Shown here: positions 17,744 to 25,232 of the stretch, piece after piece
How positions within the stretch are numbered: position 1 is the first letter of the stretch
How the letters are laid out: each line of letters begins with the position of its first letter
Assembly: GCF_004216665.1 (NCBI RefSeq)
Contig: NZ_SGWY01000001.1
Span: 124,001 to 188,000, forward strand
Origin: Agromyces ramosus
GTDB taxonomy: Bacteria > Actinomycetota > Actinomycetes > Actinomycetales > Microbacteriaceae
DNA length: 64,000 bases
Direction: 5' to 3'
Notes under the pieces: model-generated
What the model was told of the DNA's origin: nothing
The model's input: only the letters and a program-made list of their open reading frames with translations
The model's database searches: none
Program-made: the position numbers and the translations under genes

Positions 17744-18918
17744 GGCGCCACCTTCTTCTTGGGTTTCGGATTCCGCTTGATCTTCACGGCGGTGCCCGAG
17801 TCGGCGACCTCGCTCACCACGTTCGACGGCGACACCTCGCTGCGGCGGGACCACAGGAAGATGCCCGCGATGACGACCACGCCGATGATCGTGTCGATGA
17901 TGATGCCGATGGGTCCGATGGAGGCGACGAGCGCCGCGAGGGCGCCCACGATGCCGGCCGCCGGGAGCGTGAGCAGCCAGCCGACGCCGATGCGGCCGGC
18001 CGTGCGCCAGCGCACCTTCGAGCCGCGACGGCCCATGCCCGAGCCGATGACGGAGCCGGACGCCACCTGGGTGGTCGACAGGGCGAACCCGAGGTGGGTG
18101 GATGCGAGGATCGTCGCGGCCGTCGAGGTCTCGGCCGCGAAGCCCTGCGCCGGCTTCACGTCGGTGAGGCCGGTGCCGAGCGTCTTGATGATTCGCCAGC
18201 CGCCCATGTACGTGCCGAGGGCGATCGCCACGGCGCAGACCACGACGACCCAGAACTCGGGACCGCTGCCGACGGGCTGGAGCCCGACCGAGATCAGGGT
18301 GAGCGTGATGACGCCCATGGTCTTCTGTGCGTCGTTCGTGCCGTGCGCGAGGGCGACCAGCGAGCTCGAGAAGATCTGCGCGCGCCGGAAGCCGTCGCGG
18401 CCGTCGGGCTTGCCGTCGTAGCGACGGGTGATGGCGTAGGCGAGCTTCGTCGCCGTGTACGCGATGAGCCCCGCCGTCAGTGGCGCGAGGATGGCGGGCA
18501 GCACGACCTTCGACATCACCACGCTGAAGTCGATGGCCTGCAGGCCGAAGCCGACGAGGGCCGAGCCGATGAGCCCGCCGAACAGCGCGTGGCTCGACGA
18601 GGAGGGCAGTCCGAGGAGCCAGGTGATCATGTTCCACACGATCGCCCCGATGAGCCCGGCGAAGATGAGCTGCGGCGTGATGAGCACGCCGTCGTCGCCC
18701 TCCTTGATGATGCCGCCCGAGATCGTCTTGGCGACCTCCGTCGACAGGAATGCGCCCACGAGGTTCAGGATCGCGGCGATGCCGACGGCGACCTTCGGGC
18801 GGAGCGCGCCCGTGGCGATCGGCGTGGCCATGGCGTTCGCCGTGTCATGGAAGCCGTTCGTGAAGTCGAAGAAGAGCGCCAGCGCGATGACCAGCACGAC
18901 GATGAGGGTGAGTTCCAC
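17740..18918 (-). CDS. Low-affinity inorganic phosphate transporter (PiT family)
   Basis: A 392-residue transporter with about ten transmembrane helices. Both PiT signatures are present: DFTNGFHDTANAMATPIATGAL near the N-terminus (residues 18-39) and ALAHGTNDAQKTMGVITL in the second half. It should import phosphate (as a metal-phosphate complex) driven by the proton gradient. The start is GTG 18918. Upstream at 18947-18964 are two 11-bp-spaced TTCA-containing heptamers resembling a PhoP box, so phosphate control is plausible. The small membrane protein gene is translationally coupled at its 3' end. Confidence 0.93.
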   Translation of the reverse strand: MELTLIVVLVIALALFFDFTNGFHDTANAMATPIATGALRPKVAVGIAAILNLVGAFLSTEVAKTISGGIIKEGDDGVLITPQLIFAGLIGAIVWNMITWLLGLPSSSSHALFGGLIGSALVGFGLQAIDFSVVMSKVVLPAILAPLTAGLIAYTATKLAYAITRRYDGKPDGRDGFRRAQIFSSSLVALAHGTNDAQKTMGVITLTLISVGLQPVGSGPEFWVVVVCAVAIALGTYMGGWRIIKTLGTGLTDVKPAQGFAAETSTAATILASTHLGFALSTTQVASGSVIGSGMGRRGSKVRWRTAGRIGVGWLLTLPAAGIVGALAALVASIGPIGIIIDTIIGVVVIAGIFLWSRRSEVSPSNVVSEVADSGTAVKIKRNPKPKKKVAP

Positions 18919-18946
18919 CGGCGTCTTTCTCTGGATCGGTGGTGAG

Positions 18947-18964
18947 ATTCACCGAGTGTTCAGG
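18947..18964 (+). promoter_or_regulatory. Possible PHO box upstream of PiT gene
   Basis: ATTCACC-GAGT-GTTCAGG: two heptamers spaced 11 bp, each 5-6 of 7 matches to the GTTCACC direct-repeat unit bound by actinobacterial PhoP. It lies 29-46 bases before the PiT start codon, reading opposite to the gene. Confidence 0.4.
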
Positions 18965-19007
18965 GGACGTAGGTTGCGGAAGCGGCGAGCGCCGTGCCCC
19001 GACGATA

Positions 19008-19490
19008 CTACGCGACCGACTCCCGCTCAGCCACCACGGTGGCGAGGTCCTCACCGAACACGAAGGTACGGCGAACGCCCCCGCCGGCGAGCACGCCGGG
19101 CAGCCATCGCCTCGCGTCATCCCACATCTCGTCGAAGGGCACCGCGTCGAGTGCGAACCACTCGGGATCGAGTTCGTCGGATCCGGACGGCTCGCCCCGC
19201 CAGGTGCGGCAGACGAACACGTTCGACTCCTGGCTCCACGCCTCGCGATGCGGGAAGTGGTAGGTGAGCCGGCCCCGAGGCTCGAGGTCGGATGCCGCGA
19301 CGACGACGCCCGACTCCTCGAGCACCTCGCGCACGGCGGCATCCACGGCCGACTCCCCCGGTTCGAGCTTGCCGCCCAGGCCGACGAAGTTGCCCATGCC
19401 GAGGCCGTGCTTCTTGCGTCCGAGGAGCACCTCGACGACGCCCGCCCGCTCGCGCAGGAGGTAGCAGACGCAGACCTGGGGCAGCGGCAT
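19008..19490 (-). CDS. Nudix hydrolase (MutT/MTH1-like)
   Basis: A 160-residue protein. The Nudix box runs from G40 to V62 (G-x5-E-x7-REV-x-EE-x-G-V) with both catalytic glutamates. The preceding GRKKHGLGMGNFVGLGGK resembles the MTH1 type that cleans oxidised purine nucleoside triphosphates. The phosphatase activity should yield NMP and pyrophosphate; exact substrates are uncertain. It is only three bases downstream of the phosphofructokinase stop codon, so the two share a transcript. Confidence 0.9.
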   Translation of the reverse strand: MPLPQVCVCYLLRERAGVVEVLLGRKKHGLGMGNFVGLGGKLEPGESAVDAAVREVLEESGVVVAASDLEPRGRLTYHFPHREAWSQESNVFVCRTWRGEPSGSDELDPEWFALDAVPFDEMWDDARRWLPGVLAGGGVRRTFVFGEDLATVVAERESVA

Positions 19491-19493
19491 CCG

Positions 19494-20522
19494 TCAGCCG
19501 AAGAGGATCTTCGCCTCGTCGTAGCGCGACTGGGGCACGCGGTTGAGGCTGCCCACGGCCTCGGCGATGGAGACCGTCTTGATGTCGGTGCCGCGGAGCG
19601 TCACCATCGAGCCCCACGCGTGCTCGTACACCGCGTCGACGGCGTGCATGCCGAGCCGCGTCGCGAGCACGCGGTCGTACGCCGACGGCGCGCCGCCGCG
19701 CTGGATGTGCCCGAGCACGGTGTCGCGCGACTCGATGCCGGTGCGCTCCTCGATGATGGGCGCGAGTCGCTCGGCGATGCCGCCGAGCCGCGGCCGGTTG
19801 AACGCGTCGAGGCCCTTGTGCGAGTGTGCCTCCTCCATGTCGTCGAGGTGGAAGCCCTCGGCGACGACGACGAGCGGCGCGCGACCGCGCTCGCGCACGG
19901 ACTCCACCCACTCGCAGATCTGGTCGACCGACTGCGGCTGCTCGGGGATGAGGATGGCGTGGGCGCCGCCCGCCATGCCGGAGTGCAGGGCGATCCACCC
20001 GACGTGGCGGCCCATGACCTCGACGACGATGCAGCGACCGTGCGACTCCGCCGTCGTGCGCAGCCGGTCGATGGCCTCGGTGGCGATCTCGACGGCGGTG
20101 TCGAAGCCGAACGAGTAGTCGGTGGCGGCGAGGTCGTTGTCGATCGTCTTGGGAACGCCGACGATCTTCAGGCCCGCGTCGGTGAGGCGGCGTGCCGCCG
20201 TGAGCGTGCCCTCGCCGCCGATCGCGATCACCGCGTCGATGCCGTTGGCGTCGAGCATCCGCTGGATGTTCTCGGGGCCGCCGCCCTCGCCCTCGAACGG
20301 GTTGGTTCGGCTCGAGCCGAGGATGGTGCCGCCCTGCTTCGAGAGCCCGCGCACGTCGTGGCGGGTGATCGGCATGAAGTCGCCCTCGACGACGCCCTTC
20401 CAGCCCCAGCGGAATCCGACGAACTCGGCGTCGTGCGAGATGACGCCCTTCAGCACCGCCCCGCGGATGACGGCGTTCAGGCCCGGGCAGTCGCCCCCGC
20501 TCGTGAGGATCCCGATCTTCAT
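19494..20522 (-). CDS. pfkA: 6-phosphofructokinase
   Basis: A 342-residue glycolytic enzyme. It has the nucleotide loop LTSGGDCPGLN (7-16), GGEGT (102-106), the catalytic PKTIDND (124-130) and EVMGRHVGWIAL for fructose-6-phosphate. G105 favours ATP as phosphoryl donor, while K125 is the residue found in PPi-dependent enzymes; this Gly/Lys combination is characteristic of actinobacterial group III ATP-PFKs. The ATG at 20522 gives the canonical MKIGILTSGGD beginning. A TATAGA -10 lies about 82 bases upstream. A Nudix gene follows in the same operon. Confidence 0.95.
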   Translation of the reverse strand: MKIGILTSGGDCPGLNAVIRGAVLKGVISHDAEFVGFRWGWKGVVEGDFMPITRHDVRGLSKQGGTILGSSRTNPFEGEGGGPENIQRMLDANGIDAVIAIGGEGTLTAARRLTDAGLKIVGVPKTIDNDLAATDYSFGFDTAVEIATEAIDRLRTTAESHGRCIVVEVMGRHVGWIALHSGMAGGAHAILIPEQPQSVDQICEWVESVRERGRAPLVVVAEGFHLDDMEEAHSHKGLDAFNRPRLGGIAERLAPIIEERTGIESRDTVLGHIQRGGAPSAYDRVLATRLGMHAVDAVYEHAWGSMVTLRGTDIKTVSIAEAVGSLNRVPQSRYDEAKILFG

Positions 20523-20603
20523 GGTGTGCTCGACTCCAAGGGTGCTCGACGCGAACATGGATGTTGCCGGAGCCACGGCGTCGGGGCGTATCGACTGCCG
20601 CAG

Positions 20604-20609
20604 TCTATA
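20604..20609 (-). promoter_or_regulatory. -10 element of pfkA promoter
   Basis: On the minus strand this reads TATAGA, one or two mismatches from consensus, in an otherwise very GC-rich stretch between the SNF2 helicase stop codon side and pfkA. It predicts a 5' leader of about 75 bases. Confidence 0.5.
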
Positions 20610-20642
20610 GCGTTCCCGCGGATCGACCGTTCCGGCGCGGGC

Positions 20643-22766
20643 CTACAGGGCGCCGTCGAGCGCCGACCGCAGCAAGTGCTGGAGGGCGTCGAGCTGCACC
20701 GAGTCCGCCGAGCCGGGCTCGACGTCGCTGCCGTCCAGTGCGCGGGCGGCGAGGCCCTGCTTGGAGTCGATGAGCTCGGCGATCCGGGCGTCGATCGTGT
20801 GCGCCGCGATGATGCGCCACGCGGTGACGGGCTCGTCCTGGCCGATGCGGTGCACGCGGTCGATCGCCTGGGTCTGCTCGGCCGCGGTCCAGCTGAGCTC
20901 GGCGAGCACGACGTTCGACGCGGCCTGCAGGTTCACGCCGACGCCGGCCGCCGTGAGCGAGCAGACGGCCACGGCGACCTCGGGGTCCTTGTTGAAGGCG
21001 TCGATGGCGGCCTGGCGCTGCAGGGCCGTCTGGTCGCCTCGGAGCGAGACCGTGCGCAGCTCGCGGGCGGCGAGCGCCGCCTCGGCCTGGTCCATGACGT
21101 CGATGTGCTTGGCGAAGAACACGACCTTGCCGACCGATCGCGCGAGCTGCGCCGCGTAGTCGGCCGCGAGCCCGGCCTTCGCCTGGCCGATCCGACGCAC
21201 CATCGTGAAGACGTTCTCACCGGACTTGGCCGACTTCGACTCCTCGAGCTCGGCGCTCGCCACGGCACGGATGAACTGGTCGCGCTGGTCCTCGTCGAGG
21301 TCGCCGACGCGCAGGTTCCGCGCCTCGACGAGTGCCCGGAACCGGCCGACGAGCCGGTTGCCGAGCTCGCGCTCGGCGGCGCGCACGGAGCGTCCGAGCT
21401 CGTCGTCGAGCTCGACCGGCAGGTCGGCGATGCGCTTGGCGGGAAGGTCGGCGGCCACGTCGACCTTCCGGCGGCGCACGATGCCGAGGTCGATGACGGT
21501 GCGCCGGGCTGCGCTGTAGAAGCCCTGGTCCGCCGGCGTGAGGCCGGTCTCCTCGAGCCGGCCGAGCAGCTCGGGTGCGGGCCTGTCGCCCTGGACCCAG
21601 CCGAGGAACTGCCAGATCGCCCGGAAGTCGTCGACGTCGTTGATCAGCGGGGTGCCGGTGAGGGCGAGCAGCAGCGGATTCCCGCCGGGCGACGTGCGCC
21701 GGATGCGATCGGCGAGCGCGAGCACATTGCGCGAGCGCTGCGACTGCAGGTTCTTGATGAAGTGCGCCTCGTCGACGACCATGCCCTTGAAGCCGAGCGT
21801 CGACAGCCAGGCCATGTGGCGGTCGAGCACGTCGTAGTTCACGACCACGACGTCGGCGAAGGCGTCGAGGGTGTCGCCGTCGCCGTGGATCACAGTCGCA
21901 CGACGGTGCGGGGTCCACCGCTCGACCTCGCGCGCCCAGTTCATCTTCACGACGTTCGGCACGACCGCGAGCAGCGGGTAGGCGCCGGCGACGGATGCCG
22001 CGAGCACCGACTGCGCGGTCTTGCCGAGCCCGGGCTCGTCGGCCAGGAGGAAGGTGCGGTGGCCTTCGCGAGCCGCCTCGATGAACCTCACCTGGTGCTT
22101 CATCAGCTCCAGGCCGCGCGGCGAGAGCCGGTCGACCTTCGGTGCCTCGGGCAGCTCCATGCTCGCGGCCTGTCCGCCGGACCCGATCTCGAACGACTTG
22201 AACAGCGGCCCGAGGAGCTCCCAGTTCGCGAGTCGTCGCACGGGCACGGCCGCGCCGGCCGGCTTCGAGAAATCGGGGGCGAGGAAGGGGTTCGCGAGCT
22301 GGCGCGACCGCACGGAGGCGGGGATGACCTGGTTCTCGCCGAGCTCGGGACGGGCCTCGGGCTCGCGGGTGATGATGAGCTCGTCGGGGCTGAGCTCCGC
22401 GCCGGACTCGAGGAGCCAGTCGCGGCGGAACCGCTGCGCGACCGTGGAGATCGAGGCATCCGGCTCGAGCAGCGCGATGAGGCTCGTGTCGCGCGCCGCG
22501 GTCTTGGCGAGGATCTGCGCGATGCCGTCGAGGCGCTTGAGGAGCTCGGCGCGGGCCGAGTCGGCGACGTCGGGGTCGGCCTTCACCCTGGCACGCTCCT
22601 CGCGCATCAGGAGCGCGATGACCTGGAACTTCGTGCGGTTCGTGGGGCCGAGCTTGCCCTTCTGCGCCTTGGTCTCGACCTCGCGCACCTTGCGCGCGAG
22701 GATCGGGATGATGGGTGCGTCGTCGTCACGCGATCGCGTACGCTGCCGCTGCCTCGTCTGGGCCAT
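20643..22766 (-). CDS. SNF2-family DEAD/DEAH-box helicase
   Basis: A 707-residue Swi2/Snf2 ATPase. Motif I is LADEPGLGKTAQ (241-252), motif II VDEAHFIK (331-338), motif III LTGTP (369-373), and the C-terminal RecA lobe ends in motif VI QAIDRVHRIGQ. The ~220 residues before motif I are unique and may bind DNA or a partner. It is likely a double-stranded-DNA translocase acting in repair or transcription recycling. It is not linked to restriction or phage-defence genes here. ATG 22766 has GGGAGG upstream; earlier starts lack this. The 22767-23058 gap contains only its probable promoter (TAGAAT at 22944-22949 on the minus strand) and that of the next gene. Confidence 0.9.
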   Translation of the reverse strand: MAQTRQRQRTRSRDDDAPIIPILARKVREVETKAQKGKLGPTNRTKFQVIALLMREERARVKADPDVADSARAELLKRLDGIAQILAKTAARDTSLIALLEPDASISTVAQRFRRDWLLESGAELSPDELIITREPEARPELGENQVIPASVRSRQLANPFLAPDFSKPAGAAVPVRRLANWELLGPLFKSFEIGSGGQAASMELPEAPKVDRLSPRGLELMKHQVRFIEAAREGHRTFLLADEPGLGKTAQSVLAASVAGAYPLLAVVPNVVKMNWAREVERWTPHRRATVIHGDGDTLDAFADVVVVNYDVLDRHMAWLSTLGFKGMVVDEAHFIKNLQSQRSRNVLALADRIRRTSPGGNPLLLALTGTPLINDVDDFRAIWQFLGWVQGDRPAPELLGRLEETGLTPADQGFYSAARRTVIDLGIVRRRKVDVAADLPAKRIADLPVELDDELGRSVRAAERELGNRLVGRFRALVEARNLRVGDLDEDQRDQFIRAVASAELEESKSAKSGENVFTMVRRIGQAKAGLAADYAAQLARSVGKVVFFAKHIDVMDQAEAALAARELRTVSLRGDQTALQRQAAIDAFNKDPEVAVAVCSLTAAGVGVNLQAASNVVLAELSWTAAEQTQAIDRVHRIGQDEPVTAWRIIAAHTIDARIAELIDSKQGLAARALDGSDVEPGSADSVQLDALQHLLRSALDGAL

Positions 22767-23058
22767 GGTCCTCCCGCTCTCGGGCCGTCTCCGGCTCGCC
22801 CCCCTCGTCACCGGTGGCGGTGGTCGGGACCGCTCGGGACGACTCGGAGGCCGCCGCACGCGGTACGCCGAATCCCGAACCGAGCAGCACGCGAGCCGGG
22901 CTCACGCGGTCGGCCGAAGAACGGATTCGTCGGGCGCCCTGCCATTCTAGCGGGACGCGGGGCCCCTCGGCGACGTGGGACCCGCGGGGGCGCGGGTCGG
23001 GGCCCCGGCGGTGGATTTCGCCGGTGCGGGCGTGGCGGAGTCGGCCTATGCTTCAGCC

Positions 23059-23265
23059 ATGGACGATCTCGCGGGGGCGGACGCCATCTCGCCCGACGAC
23101 GACGAATTCACGGTCGCGCAGGACACGGAGTTCGACGAGGACGAACCCGCGTCCGACGACGACCACCGACCGCTCGACGACAGCCTCGCCGACGAGGTCG
23201 CGGGCATCGACGCCGAGCGGCGGGTCGACCTGGCCGACGAGCGATCCGCCGCCGACGAGGGCTGA
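23059..23265 (+). CDS. Small acidic hypothetical protein
   Basis: A 68-residue, very acidic protein (about 25 Asp/Glu), starting MDDLAGADAISPDDDEFTV and containing a PLDDSLADEVAGID segment. It has no membrane helix or cysteine. The end vaguely resembles actinobacterial DUF5709-like acidic proteins, but I would not assign it. Translation from ATG 23059 is supported by a TATGCT hexamer exactly six bases upstream (leaderless pattern). It converges on the DUF2207 gene with a 24-base gap. Confidence 0.6.
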   Translation: MDDLAGADAISPDDDEFTVAQDTEFDEDEPASDDDHRPLDDSLADEVAGIDAERRVDLADERSAADEG

Positions 23266-23289
23266 TCGCCTGACGCATGGGCGCCCGGC

Positions 23290-25203
23290 TCAGACGCCAC
23301 CGCCGCCACCGCCTCCGCCGCCACCGCCCGACGACCCGCCGCCACCCGAGCCGCTCGACGACGAGCTCGAGCTGGACCCCGACCACGACGAGCTCGACGC
23401 CGCCGAGAACGACGAGACCGCGACCGAGAACCTCGCGGCGTCGAACCCGTCGCGTCCGGCGTACCAGCCTGGCGTCTCGCCGCGCGCCTCGTAGAGGTCG
23501 GCGAGCTCGCGGACCCACTGGCGCTCGAGCCCGAAGAGGACGGCGTAGGGCAGCAGCCGCTCGTTGAGCTTCAGCACCACCGTCGGGTCGAGCGGAGCGG
23601 TCGTCGCGGGCGCGCCGGACGCCGCCGTCTCGACGCCCACGGCGACGGGCGCCGCGGCGGGTCGGTCGACGCGCAGGGCGCCGCTCGGGCTCTGCAGCAC
23701 GCGCAGCCGGTCGGCCTCCGCGAGGCGGATGTAGAGCCGCAGGCCCTCGAGGTGATCGCGGGCCGTACGGCCGCGTTCGGTGAGCGGGCGCACGTCGGCG
23801 ACCATGACGAGCGCGACGATCGCGGCCACGATCGCCCCTGCGAAGAGGAGGAACGGCCAGAGGCCGCCGCGTTGGTCGTCGATGGCCAGGACCCCGAACA
23901 CCACGCTCAGGGTCGCGGCGCCGATGGCGCCGATCGCGAGGAGCACCCGGATGGCGAGGTCGGGACGCCGCCGGAGGTTCCGCTGCACGACCCGCTTGGC
24001 CACGGACTGCCGCAGCGAGAGCAGGCGCCGGCCGAGCGAGACGTCGCGCGACTTCAGGTCGCGGCGCGCGCCGGGCACCGGGTTGCCGCTGTACAGCGCC
24101 AGGACGATGGACTGCGCGTCGCGGTCGCCGAGCTCGCCGCCGATGAACTCGACCGAGTACTTCTTGCGGCCGGTCTCGACGACGCGCAGCTCGCCCGCGA
24201 CGGCGCGTTCGAGGATCGTGGCGGTCACGCCCTTCTCGGGGTGTCCGACGAGGTCGGCGGCCTCCATCGCGCTGATGCCCTCGGGCGGCTCGTACTGCGC
24301 GATGATCGTGCCGCGTCCGGGGTGGTCTCGCCACCGGGCGATGCGCAGCACGATCGCGGCGAGCATCGCCAGCACCGCGAACGCCGCCGCCACCGCGCCC
24401 GCGATCGCCGCAGGCGACGCCCAGAACGAATCGTCGCGGGGCTCGAAGGTGCCGGGGGCGAAGCCGACCGCGACCGTGAGGTTCTCGTACGGTCCGATCG
24501 CGAACGCCTCCGCGACGACCACGGGGGGTGCCGTGTCGGTCGTGGCGAGCGATTCGCACGGGGTGCCGGACCCGGCCCAGCCGCGATAGCAGGCGGTGGC
24601 GCCGTTGAAGCCGCCGGCGACGTCGGCCGACATCCGCACCTCGGCGCGGACCCGGCCGAACGGCTGCGCCCAGCCGGTGCCGTTGACGTCCCAGTAGAAC
24701 TCGTCGATCGCCGCGTCGTCGGGTTCGAGCGTCACGTTGTGCTGCGTGTAGCGGATCACGTAGGTCTGCTCGCCGTGCACGAAGTCGTCGGCGCGCACGG
24801 TGACGAGGAGGAATTCGCCCGCCTCGTCGGCCTCCACCTCGAACCCCCGGGGCGTCCCCGCGGCATCCGTCACCGACTGCACGCGGATGTCGGTCGGGTG
24901 CCCCTCGTAGTCGAGCGGGATCGCCCGTCGGATGCCGCGGTTCTGGTCGATGTCGGGGAACACCGCGACGAGCGTCTCAGTGGTCGTGAGCACCGAGCGA
25001 TTCGCGTCATCGCGCGCCAGTTCGTACACCGCGTCGAACGACGCGAACGTGAAGTCGTCGACGCCGGTCGGCACCCCGGACACGGGTGCGGGTGCGGCGC
25101 TCTGCTGGCCGGCCGCGAGCGCCGGGGCCGCGGCGGCGGGTCCCAGGGCGACGGCGGCGACGGCGAGCGCGGCGACGAGGGCCCGCGCTGAACGACGGAT
25201 CAT
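23290..25203 (-). CDS. DUF2207 membrane protein with Ser/Gly-rich tail
   Basis: A 637-residue envelope protein. Residues 1-31 are a signal peptide (MIRRSARALVAALAV...ALA). An extracellular DUF2207 domain follows (VYELARDDANRSVLTTTETLVAVFP, DFVHGEQTYVIRYTQHNV, DEFYWDVNGTGW). One transmembrane helix (about 265-290), a cytosolic winged-helix-like part and two further helices (about 415-465) come next. The last ~35 residues are almost only Ser and Gly, ending in eleven glycines and a valine, as is common in this family. Function is unknown. Confidence 0.88.
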   Translation of the reverse strand: MIRRSARALVAALAVAAVALGPAAAAPALAAGQQSAAPAPVSGVPTGVDDFTFASFDAVYELARDDANRSVLTTTETLVAVFPDIDQNRGIRRAIPLDYEGHPTDIRVQSVTDAAGTPRGFEVEADEAGEFLLVTVRADDFVHGEQTYVIRYTQHNVTLEPDDAAIDEFYWDVNGTGWAQPFGRVRAEVRMSADVAGGFNGATACYRGWAGSGTPCESLATTDTAPPVVVAEAFAIGPYENLTVAVGFAPGTFEPRDDSFWASPAAIAGAVAAAFAVLAMLAAIVLRIARWRDHPGRGTIIAQYEPPEGISAMEAADLVGHPEKGVTATILERAVAGELRVVETGRKKYSVEFIGGELGDRDAQSIVLALYSGNPVPGARRDLKSRDVSLGRRLLSLRQSVAKRVVQRNLRRRPDLAIRVLLAIGAIGAATLSVVFGVLAIDDQRGGLWPFLLFAGAIVAAIVALVMVADVRPLTERGRTARDHLEGLRLYIRLAEADRLRVLQSPSGALRVDRPAAAPVAVGVETAASGAPATTAPLDPTVVLKLNERLLPYAVLFGLERQWVRELADLYEARGETPGWYAGRDGFDAARFSVAVSSFSAASSSSWSGSSSSSSSSGSGGGGSSGGGGGGGGGGGV

Positions 25204-25232
25204 GAGGCAACGCTAGCGCCCCGCGGGCCCAG

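Noticed and set aside
20643-22766. SNF2 helicase considered as part of a phage-defence island
   Set aside because: Neighbours are pfkA, a Nudix gene and a small acidic ORF. There is no nuclease, methyltransferase or other defence partner.
18939-23273. A 1444-codon open frame on the plus strand
   Set aside because: It runs antisense to the Nudix, pfkA and SNF2 genes, all of which have intact motifs. Long antisense frames are expected at this GC content, and its translation is Arg/Asp/His/Val-rich with no domain.
23280-23400. GC-rich trinucleotide-like run
   Set aside because: It is the coding sequence of the Ser/Gly-rich tail of the DUF2207 protein, common in that family, rather than an independent repeat element.
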